DNA from: an uncultured Bacteroidia bacterium
GTDB taxonomy: Bacteria > Bacteroidota > Bacteroidia > Bacteroidales > UBA932
Assembly: GCA_902762435.1 (NCBI GenBank)
Contig: CACWOH010000008.1
Location: forward strand, 1 to 64,000
DNA: 64,000 nt
Direction of reading: 5' to 3'
How positions within the stretch are numbered: position 1 is the first letter of the stretch; the number at the start of each line of letters is the position of its first letter. Positions 1 to 9,255 of this stretch are shown here, one piece after another. The notes under the pieces were generated by a model. The model was given only the letters and a program-made list of their open reading frames with translations. It had not been told where the DNA came from and made no database searches. The position numbers were made by a program, and so were the translations under genes.

Positions 1-684
1 CTCTCCCGCAAGGTCTATGAGATGGGTATCCCCACGCCGGAACCCGGCGAATACGTGGTCACGGAAGACGGCCGCTACGGCATCCGCTTCCGCCGCATCG
101 AAGGCAAGGTGTCCTTCGCCAGGGCCACCGGGGACCATCCCGAACGCGCCGCGGAATATGCCGGCGAGTTCGCCCGGATGTGCCTGCTTCTGCACGGTAC
201 ACACGTGGACGTCACGCAATTCGAATGCGTGAAGGACCGGTATCTGCGCCTGCTGGAGGAGAACCCATTCTTCACCCCGGCAGAGAAGGACCGCATCGGG
301 CGCTTCATTTCGGACGCCCCCGACACCGACACCGCCGTCCACGGCGACCTCCAGTTCGGCAATGCCATCTTCGTCGGCGACAAGCGCTACTTCATCGACC
401 TGGGCGACTTCTGCTACGGCTATTCCCTCTTCGACCTGGGTATGCTGTATCTCTCCTGCAAGCTCAGTTCCGAGGAGTTTACCATGGACGTCTTCCATAT
501 GGACAACGCAACCGCCTCGCGTTTCTGGGACGCCTTCGTCCCCGTGTACTTCGGGAGCGACCGGCCCCTGAAGGATGTCGAGGAGGAGATCCTCCCCTAT
601 GCCGGACTCAAGACCCTGATCATAGAACGTGACGCCGGCATGCCGAAACCGGAATTCCGCGCCGCCCTCAAATCCATCCTATGA
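1..684 (+). CDS. APH-like small-molecule/protein kinase, TIGR02172-type (5' truncated by window edge)
   Basis: The frame is open from base 1, so the true start lies upstream. The visible 227 residues have the kinase-like fold of the aminoglycoside phosphotransferase superfamily: the catalytic loop HGDLQFGN near residue 115 (catalytic Asp, Asn metal ligand) and the metal-binding IDLGDF motif about 18 residues later, the equivalent of DFG. The substrate is unknown; nothing argues for drug resistance. It overlaps the SpoIIE-type phosphatase gene by 4 bases (ATGA), so the two are translationally coupled, and a STAS gene follows. That context suggests a signalling role rather than resistance, which is inference. 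TIGR02172 membership is recalled from the family pattern, not searched. Confidence 0.75.
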   Translation, partial: LSRKVYEMGIPTPEPGEYVVTEDGRYGIRFRRIEGKVSFARATGDHPERAAEYAGEFARMCLLLHGTHVDVTQFECVKDRYLRLLEENPFFTPAEKDRIGRFISDAPDTDTAVHGDLQFGNAIFVGDKRYFIDLGDFCYGYSLFDLGMLYLSCKLSSEEFTMDVFHMDNATASRFWDAFVPVYFGSDRPLKDVEEEILPYAGLKTLIIERDAGMPKPEFRAALKSIL

Positions 685-2879
685 AACAGAAAGTAAAGAA
701 AGACGACAGCTTCATCCGCCGGTCCCGATGGACCGGCCTGATGCTGGTCCTCGTGGCCGCCGTCACGCTGGAGGCCACCTCGCTCATCCAGTTCTTCTTC
801 TCCCAGAATGCCATCCGGCAGGAAGCCGCCCTGCGGGCGGAGAGCGAATTGGAATCCACGCGGCTGGAAATCCTGAACGTGATCGACCAGGCGGAGTCCG
901 CCGTACGCAACAATATCTGGATCGCCCGCTGGTGCCTGGATTTCCAGGACAGCCTCTCCCTGGTCACGAGCCGGCTCGTATCGGACAATCCCGTCGTGAT
1001 GGGCTCCACCATCGCGCTGGTGCCCGGACGCTACCGCCGCTATCCGCTCTGCGCTCCCTATTCCTACCAGGAACCCGGCCGGGACTCCGTGCTGACCAAG
1101 TCGCTGGCTACGCCGGAATACGACTACCCTTCCCAGGAATGGTTTACCAAACCGATCGAACTCGAAGATGGCTACTGGTCCGAACCTTATGTCGATGAAG
1201 GCGGCGGGAACATCCTGATGACCACCTTCTCGATGCCCATCCGGGATGAGCACGGCGTGATTTCCGCCGTACTGACCGCGGATATCTCGCTGGACTGGCT
1301 GACGGACCTGGTCGGCAACATCAAGGTCTATCCCAAGGCGTTCAGCATCCTCGCCAGCCGCAGCGGCAAGCTGATGGTCTGCCCCGCTGAATCGCTCATC
1401 ATGCACCGGACGGTCCAGGAAGCCGCCGACGACCTGGAAGACACCGCCGCCGCCCACAGGATCTCCCGCGCGATGCTGGGCGGCGAGACCGGCTCGGAGG
1501 ACATCGTCTACCAGGGCAAGGTCCAGCACGTCTTTTACTCCCAGGTGGAACGTACGGGCTGGTCGATGTCCATCGTCATCCCGGATTCCGACATCAACGG
1601 CCACCTGCGCCGGGTCGGAGGCGTCGTTTCGCTGCTGCAGCTGCTAGGCCTCCTGATGCTGGCATTCATCTTGCTTTCCTACGCCAGGAACCAGAGAAAA
1701 AACCGGGAACTGACCGAGAAGAAAAACAAGATAGAGAGCGAACTGCATATCGCCCGCGGCATCCAGATGGCGATGCTGCCGAAGATCTTCCCGCCCTTCC
1801 CCGAGCGGAAGGACCTGGACCTGTTCGCATCCATCGTCCCGGCGAAGGAAGTCGGCGGCGACCTGTACGACTTCTTCATCCGCGACGAGAAACTCTTCTT
1901 CTGCATCGCCGACGTGTCCGGCAAAGGTGTTCCCGCCTCGCTGGTGATGGCCGTCACGCGCAGCCTCTTCCGCACGATAGCCACCCACCAGGACAGCCCG
2001 AAACAGATCATTCAGATGATGAACGACGCAATAGCGGACAACAACGAGAGCAATATGTTCGTCACCCTGTTCTGCGGCACCCTCGACCTGAAAGACGGAC
2101 ATTTGGTCTTCTGCAACGCAGGGCACAATGCGCCTGAAATCATCTCCGACGGCGTCCGTCCGCTGGACGTGCTCCCCAACCTGCCCGTGGGCGTGCTGAC
2201 CGGCATGGATTTCAAGGAACAGGAGACCTTCCTGCACGAAGGAGACACCATCTTCCTCTATACCGACGGGCTTTCCGAAGCGGAGAACCAGGCCCAGGAA
2301 CTCTTCGGCGAACAACGACTGGAAGCGACCCTGCAGCCGGGTCTCGCCGCCGTGGACCAGCTCCGGACCATGCACCGGGCCGTGCACACCTTCGTGGGCG
2401 AAGCGGAGCAGAGCGATGACCTGACGATGCTGTGCATCCGCTTCCTCGGCGGGAACGCGGAGACTGCGGAAAAGGAACGCAGCATCGTCCTGCGCAACGA
2501 CATCGGGCAGATTTCCCGCCTGGCGGACTTCGTCGGCAGCCTCGCCCGCGAGGAGCAGCTGAGCGAGCCGCTGACGGTCAGCCTGAACCTCGCCCTGGAA
2601 GAGGCGGTCACCAACGTGATCATGTATGCCTATCCCCAGGGGCAGGAAGGCCAGGTGGACCTGCAGGCGGTGCGTCGGCCGGACGCCCTGGAATTCACCC
2701 TCACCGACAGCGGCAAGCCCTTCGACCCCACGGCGGCCCCCGAGGCCGACACCTCCCTGGGCGTGCAGGAACGTCCCATCGGCGGACTCGGGATCTTCCT
2801 CGTCCGCAAGATCATGGATACGGTCGCCTACCGGCGCACAAACGGCAAGAACATCCTTACAATGATAAAACACATCTGA
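681..2879 (+). CDS. Membrane sensor SpoIIE/PP2C serine phosphatase with C-terminal RsbW-like ATPase domain
   Basis: 732 residues. Order: N-terminal membrane helix (about 18-40), extracytoplasmic Cache-like sensor region (about 45-305), second helix (about 313-335), charged coiled coil (about 336-365), PP2C/SpoIIE phosphatase domain (about 370-575; EVGGDLYDFF and ADVSGKGVPA metal-binding motifs, later SDDLTML), then a GHKL ATPase domain (about 595-732) with N-box LEEAVTNV and G-box DSGKPFDP. Phosphatase and RsbW-type kinase domains dephosphorylate and phosphorylate STAS antagonists, and the next gene encodes one. The protein is therefore likely a self-contained partner-switching controller driven by an outside signal. 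No sigma factor gene is nearby, so the target is unknown. Confidence 0.88.
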   Translation: MKQKVKKDDSFIRRSRWTGLMLVLVAAVTLEATSLIQFFFSQNAIRQEAALRAESELESTRLEILNVIDQAESAVRNNIWIARWCLDFQDSLSLVTSRLVSDNPVVMGSTIALVPGRYRRYPLCAPYSYQEPGRDSVLTKSLATPEYDYPSQEWFTKPIELEDGYWSEPYVDEGGGNILMTTFSMPIRDEHGVISAVLTADISLDWLTDLVGNIKVYPKAFSILASRSGKLMVCPAESLIMHRTVQEAADDLEDTAAAHRISRAMLGGETGSEDIVYQGKVQHVFYSQVERTGWSMSIVIPDSDINGHLRRVGGVVSLLQLLGLLMLAFILLSYARNQRKNRELTEKKNKIESELHIARGIQMAMLPKIFPPFPERKDLDLFASIVPAKEVGGDLYDFFIRDEKLFFCIADVSGKGVPASLVMAVTRSLFRTIATHQDSPKQIIQMMNDAIADNNESNMFVTLFCGTLDLKDGHLVFCNAGHNAPEIISDGVRPLDVLPNLPVGVLTGMDFKEQETFLHEGDTIFLYTDGLSEAENQAQELFGEQRLEATLQPGLAAVDQLRTMHRAVHTFVGEAEQSDDLTMLCIRFLGGNAETAEKERSIVLRNDIGQISRLADFVGSLAREEQLSEPLTVSLNLALEEAVTNVIMYAYPQGQEGQVDLQAVRRPDALEFTLTDSGKPFDPTAAPEADTSLGVQERPIGGLGIFLVRKIMDTVAYRRTNGKNILTMIKHI

Positions 2880-2883
2880 TAAA

Positions 2884-3189
2884 ATGGAAGTCATAATCAC
2901 CACGCAAGATTCCGTCACGACGGCCCGCCTGATCGGCCGTCTGGACACCCCGGCGGCCCAGGAGGTATCCCAGGCCGTCGAACCCCTCATGGCCGCAGCG
3001 GACGGGACCATCGTCCTGGACTGCCGCGAGATGACCTACATCTCCAGTTCGGGCCTGCGGATCTTCCTGACGCTGAAGAAAGCCGCCGCATCCAAGGGCG
3101 GCAAGGTCATCGTCAAGGGCATCAGTGACAACATCCGCCAGGTTTTCATGATGACCGGTTTCCTGAACCTGTTCGAAATCGAAGACTGA
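2884..3189 (+). CDS. STAS-domain anti-sigma factor antagonist
   Basis: 101 residues, the usual single-domain length for SpoIIAA/RsbV proteins. The signature YISSSGLRIF near residues 56-65 contains the serine normally phosphorylated by an RsbW-type kinase and dephosphorylated by a SpoIIE/RsbU phosphatase. It starts 4 bases after the phosphatase/kinase gene, which fits a dedicated substrate. Cytoplasmic. Whether it binds a conventional anti-sigma factor or another switch partner cannot be read from the window: no separate anti-sigma factor or sigma gene is present, and the only RsbW-like domain nearby is the one fused to the phosphatase. Confidence 0.9.
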   Translation: MEVIITTQDSVTTARLIGRLDTPAAQEVSQAVEPLMAAADGTIVLDCREMTYISSSGLRIFLTLKKAAASKGGKVIVKGISDNIRQVFMMTGFLNLFEIED

Positions 3190-3193
3190 AACC

Positions 3194-5560
3194 GTGGGAC
3201 GGGGCGCCTTCCGGGCCATCCTTTTCACGACGGTCCTGCTGTGCTGCGCGCAGAACATAGGAGCGCAGGGGCGCAGGAACGTGCTATCGGGCTATGTGCT
3301 CGACGCCGCCAGCGGAGAACCGCTCGTACAGGCCGTCGTCTATCTGGAGGACCGGAAGACCTCCGCCGTAGCGGACCAGACCGGATTCTACTCCCTCAGC
3401 GTCCCCGCCGGCACGCATACCGTCCGCTGCTCGTACTTCGGCTACAAGGACGGCGAGGCGGAGTGCGACCTGAGCCGCTCCGTCAAGTTGGACTTCCTCC
3501 TGGAGCCTGACCGGGAAGAACTGGAGGCGGCTACCATCCTGTCCCGTTCGAAGCGCAAGGAGCTCGTCCTGCCCCAGATGGGGATGGAACGCGTGGACGC
3601 CGCCCTGGTTCGCAAGCTCCCCACCCTGATGGGCGAAGCGGACATCATCCGCATCATCCAGATGATGCCCGGCGTACAGACCCCCAGCGAGGGGGCGACG
3701 GGATTCAGCGTCCGCGGCGGCGGTGTGGACCAGAATCTGATCCTGATGGACGGCGCCCCGATCTACAACTGCGGCCATTTCCTGGGATTCCTGTCGATGT
3801 TCAACGGCGACGCCATCCGGGGCGCTGACCTGTACAAGGGCGATTTCCCGGCCCAGTACGGCGGGCGGGTATCCTCGGTGCTGGACATCAGCACCAAGGA
3901 CGGGAACAAGAAACGCTTCGGCGGCAACGCCTCCATCGGACTGATCACTTCCAAGCTGTTCCTCGAGGGCCCCATCGTACCGGACAAGCTCTCCTTCATG
4001 CTTTCCGGACGCCGGACCTACCTCGACCTGTTCTTCCCCCTGCTCGGCAAGCGCATCCCGGACAACACCCAGATGTTCTTCTACGACCTCAACGCCAAGC
4101 TCAGCTGGACGGCCGGCGAGAACGACCGCGTGTACCTGAGCGCCTTCAGCGGGCGGGACGTATTCGGCTTCAGCATGGCGGACTTCAATTTGGGGGACAT
4201 CGTGTTCGGCAACGCCAACCACACCCAGTCCCTGCGCTGGAGCCACGTATATTCCGACCGGCTCACCTCCGACATCACGGCCTACAACTCCTTGTTCCAC
4301 AATACCATCGGAGCCGACATGGACGCCGCCGCATTCGACTATCTCCAGGGCATCCGGGAGACGGGCCTCAGGGCGGGCTGGACCTGGTATCCGAACGCGT
4401 CGAACACCGTCCGGGCCGGCATCAGCGTGGCTTACTACGCCATCTCCCCGGGCACGATGGATCCCCGGGCGGACGCCACCCTCGTGAACCGCATCCACAT
4501 GCCGCGGATGTTTGCCGTCCAGCCCGCGGCGTACCTGCAGAACGAACAGAAGATCGACCGCCTGACCATCCGGTACGGGCTGCGTTTCTCGACCTTCACC
4601 ACCCTGGGAGAGACCGAACAGCGCTATTTCGATCCCGTCACGCACGCGCTGACGGAGGTCGTCGACATCGGCCGCGGAAAGGCCATCCAGACCTGGAAGG
4701 CGCTGGAACCGCGCATCTCCGCCTCCTTCTCCATCCTCCCGGACTTCTCGCTGAAAGGCGCGTGGTCCCGCACCAACCAGTTCCTGCAGCAGGCCCGCGT
4801 GAGCATCAGCGGGAGTCCGGTCGACACCTGGTTCACCGCCTCGCCCAACGTCGCGCCCCAGATCGCGGACCAGTTCTCATTCGGGGCCAACGCCCTGTTC
4901 TTCGGCCAGGCCCTGGAATTGTCGCTGGAGGGGTTCTACAAACACAACCGCAACGCGATGGATTTCGTGGAGAACCCGGGCATCGTGCTGGACGACCCCG
5001 ACCGCGAAGGACTGCTGCGTTTCGGCACCGCCCGCTCGTACGGCACGGAACTGATGCTCAGATATGATTTCGACCGGTGGAACGGCTGGCTGGCCTACAC
5101 CTGGTCCCGGGCCTGGTACGACATTCCCGAACTCAACGGCGGCAAGCCCTACCCTTCCCCGCTCAACCACGAGCACGCCGTGAACTTCGTACTGAGCTAC
5201 GACATCACCCGGCAGCTTTCCGCCTCCACCGAGTGGGTCTTCTACAGCGGCGCACCGACCACCTATCCGGTGGGGCGCTACCAGTACCGGGGCCGCTGGG
5301 TTCCCGTGTACGCCTCCCGCAACGAGGACCGGCTGCCCGACTACCACCGGATGGACCTGTCGCTCACCTGGCGGACCAAGGGCCGTGTGGAGCAGAAGCG
5401 CTGGAGCGGTGAGTGGAACCTCTCGCTGTACAACGTGTATGCCCGTCACAACGCCTGGGCCGTCGCTTTCAGCTACGACGCCGAGAACGCCGTTTCGCAG
5501 TCCTTCAAGATCTACCTGTTCACCCTGATTCCGTCCCTGTCGTACAATATCCAGTTCTAG
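3194..5560 (+). CDS. TonB-dependent outer-membrane receptor with N-terminal carboxypeptidase-like domain
   Basis: 788 residues from a GTG start 4 bases after the STAS stop codon; this start gives a proper signal peptide ending near residue 25 (NIGAQ). A carboxypeptidase-regulatory-like beta sandwich (about 30-110) is followed by the plug domain (VRGGGVDQN and LMDGAPIYN near residues 175-195) and a beta-barrel to the C-terminus. No SusD gene follows; instead a DUF4249 lipoprotein does, the other common Bacteroidota partner. Substrate unknown. Its position directly after the signalling genes suggests one transcript, an inference from spacing and from the lack of a visible promoter between them. 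Confidence 0.9.
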   Translation: MGRGAFRAILFTTVLLCCAQNIGAQGRRNVLSGYVLDAASGEPLVQAVVYLEDRKTSAVADQTGFYSLSVPAGTHTVRCSYFGYKDGEAECDLSRSVKLDFLLEPDREELEAATILSRSKRKELVLPQMGMERVDAALVRKLPTLMGEADIIRIIQMMPGVQTPSEGATGFSVRGGGVDQNLILMDGAPIYNCGHFLGFLSMFNGDAIRGADLYKGDFPAQYGGRVSSVLDISTKDGNKKRFGGNASIGLITSKLFLEGPIVPDKLSFMLSGRRTYLDLFFPLLGKRIPDNTQMFFYDLNAKLSWTAGENDRVYLSAFSGRDVFGFSMADFNLGDIVFGNANHTQSLRWSHVYSDRLTSDITAYNSLFHNTIGADMDAAAFDYLQGIRETGLRAGWTWYPNASNTVRAGISVAYYAISPGTMDPRADATLVNRIHMPRMFAVQPAAYLQNEQKIDRLTIRYGLRFSTFTTLGETEQRYFDPVTHALTEVVDIGRGKAIQTWKALEPRISASFSILPDFSLKGAWSRTNQFLQQARVSISGSPVDTWFTASPNVAPQIADQFSFGANALFFGQALELSLEGFYKHNRNAMDFVENPGIVLDDPDREGLLRFGTARSYGTELMLRYDFDRWNGWLAYTWSRAWYDIPELNGGKPYPSPLNHEHAVNFVLSYDITRQLSASTEWVFYSGAPTTYPVGRYQYRGRWVPVYASRNEDRLPDYHRMDLSLTWRTKGRVEQKRWSGEWNLSLYNVYARHNAWAVAFSYDAENAVSQSFKIYLFTLIPSLSYNIQF

Positions 5561-5562
5561 CG

Positions 5563-6450
5563 ATGAAAAGAAGCTTCCTGCTGCTGTCCGGGCTGACCGC
5601 CCTGCTCGCCGCCTGTACGGAAAAGGTGGACCTGCAGTCGGTATCCGACTACCACGACTACCTCGTCGTCGATGCCGTCCTGACCGACCGGCCGGATGCG
5701 GAACAGACCATCACCCTGTCGCGGACCGTCTCCTATTTCCACGACGAGAGCACCCCGATGGTGCAAGGGGCACGGATCCGTGTCAACGAAGTGGCTTTCA
5801 GCGAGAAAGGCCCCGGCATCTACGCGGCGCCGGAAGGCTTCTGCTGCGAGCCGGGCAAAACCTACGAACTGCGCATCGAACTTCCCGACGGCAGTTCCTA
5901 TGAGGCCAGTTCCTCGATGCCGGAGAAGGGTTTCCGCCTGGATGCGATCGACTACGCCTATGCCGGCAACGCGCAGACCGGGCTCGACAGCCTCTGGACG
6001 CTCGCCCTGTGGGGACAGGACGACCAGGTGTCCAGCTACTACCACATCACGCTGGGCGTCAACGGCAACTTCTATCCCTTCGAATTCACGGAGACCCTGG
6101 ACGACAAGTACTTCAACGGGAACACGGTGGCGGGATTCCCCGTCACGACGCTTGTGCAGAGCGAGATCTTCCGGAAGCGTTACGGCGACTGCTTCAAATA
6201 CCTGGAAGAGGGCGACGTGATCACGCTCCGGGCCCGGACCCTGGACAAGGGTTACTTCGACTTCCTGATCGCCCAGACCCTGGGCGGGCCCACCATCCCG
6301 ATCTTTTCGCCCCAGCCGGCCAACACCCCCACGAACATCCGCGGGGAGCACGTCCTAGGCTGGTTCGCCGTCTGTCCCGAATTCTCCGCCAGCGTGACGG
6401 TGGACGATCCTCTCCGCCCCTATTTCAAACGGATGCTGCCCGGCTTTTGA
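5563..6450 (+). CDS. DUF4249-family outer-membrane lipoprotein
   Basis: 295 residues. The start at 5563, 2 bases after the receptor stop, gives a lipoprotein signal with lipobox LLAAC (Cys near residue 17); the frame is open further upstream but only as an overlap with the receptor gene. The order TonB receptor then DUF4249 lipoprotein is a recurring pair in Bacteroidota, and the lipoprotein is thought to be the surface partner of the receptor. No enzymatic motif is visible. The family name rests on the lipobox, length, beta-rich sequence and gene order, so a profile search would settle it. Confidence 0.8.
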   Translation: MKRSFLLLSGLTALLAACTEKVDLQSVSDYHDYLVVDAVLTDRPDAEQTITLSRTVSYFHDESTPMVQGARIRVNEVAFSEKGPGIYAAPEGFCCEPGKTYELRIELPDGSSYEASSSMPEKGFRLDAIDYAYAGNAQTGLDSLWTLALWGQDDQVSSYYHITLGVNGNFYPFEFTETLDDKYFNGNTVAGFPVTTLVQSEIFRKRYGDCFKYLEEGDVITLRARTLDKGYFDFLIAQTLGGPTIPIFSPQPANTPTNIRGEHVLGWFAVCPEFSASVTVDDPLRPYFKRMLPGF

Positions 6451-6456
6451 CGGGCA

Positions 6457-6490
6457 GCAAAAAGCCCCCCGGGCAGGAAGTCCGGGGGGC
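6457..6490 (-). terminator. Rho-independent terminator of the xylan operon
   Basis: A 9-bp GC stem (6464-6472 with 6482-6490) separated by 9 bases. Read on the minus strand it is followed by a run of five T, so it ends the GH8 transcript; it may also stop reading from the DUF4249 gene. Confidence 0.75.
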
Positions 6491-6509
6491 GAAACGATTC
6501 ACGACAAGA

Positions 6510-7793
6510 CTACTTCGCAGGTTCTATCACGCGATAGTGGCCGCTTAAATGCATAAATGCAAAGAGGCGGAGGATTCCGTCGTAGTAGGCGTCGAAATAG
6601 CCGTCTTCATAGGGTTTGTTCTCGCTGTCCCAGAGGCGCTGCGCGAACTCACGGGCAATCTCATGGTCGGCGGCGAGCGTGGCGGCGGCGAGGGTCGAGA
6701 CCAGGCCCACGGAGTGGCGCGTACCTGTGCCGCGGTACTCACCCATGCCGGCCGGCATCGCAAATTCGACCTCCGTTCCGTCCACGTTGTACTGGTCGGC
6801 GAACTCGTCGATTCCCTTGGAATAGAAAAAGTCCTGGATGGTGTTGGCGTAATTCGTCTGCCATTCGCGGTCGGCGCAGGCCCAGGAGTAGTCCAGGGCG
6901 ATGTTCATCGGAACGCGCCAGGAGTCGAAGCGGAAAGCCGGCTTCATCCGCCTGCCGAAGAAAGCGGGCGTCTCGAGGAAGGAACCGTCGAAGTTGTTGG
7001 TGTCGGGGTTCAGGCCGGTCTCGGGATTGATGCTCTTGTGCAGGTACTCGCGGCTGGCCTTGGCGCACTCACGCCAGAAGTCGGCGCGGCCGTCGTCCGC
7101 CCAGCGGGCCCAGACCTCATAGAAGGCGGGCAGGTGGTAGGACGGGTCGGTGTAGTTCACGCCCCCGCCGTCGGGCGTAAAGGCGATCAGGTGGTTCTGC
7201 TTGTTGATGAACGGCATGATGCCGTCCGTGCCGTCCTTCTCCCAGGCGGAGTTCAGGATGTACTGCGCCTCGGCGAGGTAGTTGATGTCGCCGTCGTTGC
7301 CCCAGCGGTTGGAAGCGAAGATGAGCGCGGTGACGAAATACAGTTCGCCGTCGGAGGCCGGGCCGGCGCCGCGAATGGTGCCGTCCGGGCTGAGGCTCCA
7401 GGCGAAGTAGCCCTTCATCGGGCCTTCCTGGTACTGCATGTACTTCTTCGCCCAGCGGAACAGGCGGTCGAACTCCTCCTTCTTGTCCAGCTGCACGGTA
7501 ATCATCATGCCGTAGGACATGCCCTCGGTGCGGGCGTCGAAGTTCTTGATGTCGGACATGTAGGCCATGTCGTCCCCCACCTCGAAATACACCTTGTCGG
7601 GACCGTGGAAAACTTCCTGGTAGATGGACTCCAGCTTGGCGTCCACTTCCTTCTGGGGATAGCCCATTTCGGCGAATACGCTGCGGTACTTGTGCGTCTC
7701 AAAGCCCCCTTTGGTCCAGGGCTTCAATTGTTTCTGACCGCAGGAAGTCAGTACAAGGCCGCAAGTCAGCAGCAAAACCAAAAATCTTTTCAT
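6510..7793 (-). CDS. Glycoside hydrolase family 8 lipoprotein (xylanase/exo-oligoxylanase type)
   Basis: 427 residues from the ATG at 7793; the frame opens 22 codons earlier but only this start gives the lipoprotein signal with lipobox LTSC near residue 16. GH8 enzymes invert beta-1,4 linkages. The family region TEGMSYGMM carries the likely acid Glu, and TDPSYHLPAFYEVWA holds the conserved Asp region. In Bacteroidota this group is mostly xylan-active, often releasing xylose from the reducing end of oligosaccharides. Probably cell-surface or periplasmic. It is last in a three-gene minus-strand operon, 4 bases after the GH43 gene, which supports arabinoxylan as the substrate. Confidence 0.88.
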   Translation of the reverse strand: MKRFLVLLLTCGLVLTSCGQKQLKPWTKGGFETHKYRSVFAEMGYPQKEVDAKLESIYQEVFHGPDKVYFEVGDDMAYMSDIKNFDARTEGMSYGMMITVQLDKKEEFDRLFRWAKKYMQYQEGPMKGYFAWSLSPDGTIRGAGPASDGELYFVTALIFASNRWGNDGDINYLAEAQYILNSAWEKDGTDGIMPFINKQNHLIAFTPDGGGVNYTDPSYHLPAFYEVWARWADDGRADFWRECAKASREYLHKSINPETGLNPDTNNFDGSFLETPAFFGRRMKPAFRFDSWRVPMNIALDYSWACADREWQTNYANTIQDFFYSKGIDEFADQYNVDGTEVEFAMPAGMGEYRGTGTRHSVGLVSTLAAATLAADHEIAREFAQRLWDSENKPYEDGYFDAYYDGILRLFAFMHLSGHYRVIEPAK

Positions 7794-7797
7794 ACCG

Positions 7798-9243
7798 TTA
7801 TCTGTCTCTGAAATTCCATTTGCAGTTGTCGCTCGAGAAGTCGAACATGCCCAGGGCAACGGTGCTGTCGCCAGTGCTCATCAGACACATCTGCCGGCCG
7901 CAGCCGCAGGTGACCTTCGTCAGGATGCGGAAGGTGCCGTCGGTCAGCTGTTCGATCCGCCAGAGCTGCTCGTCCGCGCCGGTATAGGCGGGCACGGCCA
8001 CGAGTTCGCCGTCTTCCGTGGCGGCCAGGGCGCGCTCCGTCCCGGCGATGGTGATCTTGTAATAAGGAGCGCCGAGGTAGCCGCCCTTGTCGGGAACGGC
8101 CGTGACGGTCCAGCGCTGGTGCGGCCGGAACATGTAGTCGCCCGCGCGTACGTCGATCTCACCGGCGGGCCAGCCGCCCTGCACTTCCTCGAGTTTCTGT
8201 TCCTCCAGTTCGACCACCGGTTCGTTGGGATCGATGCGGAAGGCGCGCATGCCGCCCTGCTGGCGGACGAAGTTGACGGCAAGTTCCAGCGCATAGCCGC
8301 GGCGCTCGGACTCGATCTCATAGGTTCCCTCCTTGAAAGGATCGGCTGCCACGGGCCAGCCGTTCTTCCAGAGAAGCGAACTGACGGCGAGCACGCTGCG
8401 GCCGCTGCGGTTGTAGTCAGCCTCGAAGTGGTAGGACATCTTCTCGACACCCTCTTCCTCGACATACAGGCCGAAATGGCCTGGGCCGGTGGCGCGGTTG
8501 CCGGCGGACAGGACCATGCGGCCGCCGCCGCGGAGCATGTCGCGGCCCATGTTGTCGAGATACGGGCCGGTCGCGCTGCGGGAGCGTCCGCAGACGATGT
8601 TGTAAGTGGAGTTGACGCCGTCGCAGCAGGTGCCGTGGGTGGCCAGCAGGTAGTACCAGCCGTCCTTGTACATCAGGCCCGTGGCCTCGCAGTCGATGGC
8701 GATGTCCACCGCCTTGTTGCCGGGCATGCGGCCGCCGGTCTTGGGATCCAGTTCAACGATGCGGATGGCGCCGAAATAGGTGCCGTAGGAGAGCCAGAGG
8801 CGGCCGTCCGGGCCCATCAGGAAGGCCGGGTCGATGGCCCAGCAGTCCTCGTCGTCACCGGCCCAGGCCACGAGTTGGGGCTCGGAGTAGCCGAAGTCCG
8901 GGGAGTCGGGATCGAGCGTCTTGGTCCACATCGTGGTCACGACGCCGCGGGTCTTGCCCTCGGTGCCCGGGAAATCGGCGCTGTAGGACACCAGGTAGCG
9001 GTCGCCGATCTTGATAACGTCGGGGGCCACGCCGCCGCCGGTGCGCACGGCACCGCTGCGCCAGGTCCAGCCGTCGTCGGACATCAGGCCGCCGGAGCCG
9101 GTGCCGAAGGTGTAGTAGCGGCCGTCACACTTGACGATCGTGGACGGGTCGTGGATATATACATTGCCGACCTGCGCAGCGGCAGGGAGGGCGAAGAGAG
9201 CCGTCAACAGGATGGCGATCAGGGAGATATCTATTCTTTTCAT
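7798..9243 (-). CDS. Glycoside hydrolase family 43 arabinanase/arabinofuranosidase-like enzyme
   Basis: 481 residues with a signal peptide (about 1-23, ending PAAAQ). The five-bladed GH43 propeller covers about residues 28-310: HDPST contains the general-base Asp, IDPAFLM the pKa-modulating Asp region, and DCEATGLMYKDGWYY the acid Glu region. The motif order resembles endo-1,5-alpha-L-arabinanases. The C-terminal ~150 residues form an extra beta-rich domain, possibly carbohydrate binding, with a cysteine cluster near residues 446-451. Secreted. It lies in one operon with GH8 (4-base gap) and an upstream secreted protein (12-base gap). Exact specificity, arabinan or arabinoxylan side chains, cannot be decided here. 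Confidence 0.85.
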   Translation of the reverse strand: MKRIDISLIAILLTALFALPAAAQVGNVYIHDPSTIVKCDGRYYTFGTGSGGLMSDDGWTWRSGAVRTGGGVAPDVIKIGDRYLVSYSADFPGTEGKTRGVVTTMWTKTLDPDSPDFGYSEPQLVAWAGDDEDCWAIDPAFLMGPDGRLWLSYGTYFGAIRIVELDPKTGGRMPGNKAVDIAIDCEATGLMYKDGWYYLLATHGTCCDGVNSTYNIVCGRSRSATGPYLDNMGRDMLRGGGRMVLSAGNRATGPGHFGLYVEEEGVEKMSYHFEADYNRSGRSVLAVSSLLWKNGWPVAADPFKEGTYEIESERRGYALELAVNFVRQQGGMRAFRIDPNEPVVELEEQKLEEVQGGWPAGEIDVRAGDYMFRPHQRWTVTAVPDKGGYLGAPYYKITIAGTERALAATEDGELVAVPAYTGADEQLWRIEQLTDGTFRILTKVTCGCGRQMCLMSTGDSTVALGMFDFSSDNCKWNFRDR

Positions 9244-9255
9244 AGTGTCGGGTCT

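Noticed and set aside
1-684. An aminoglycoside-resistance gene
   Set aside because: The kinase fold alone does not show drug specificity, and the coupling to SpoIIE and STAS genes argues for a different role.
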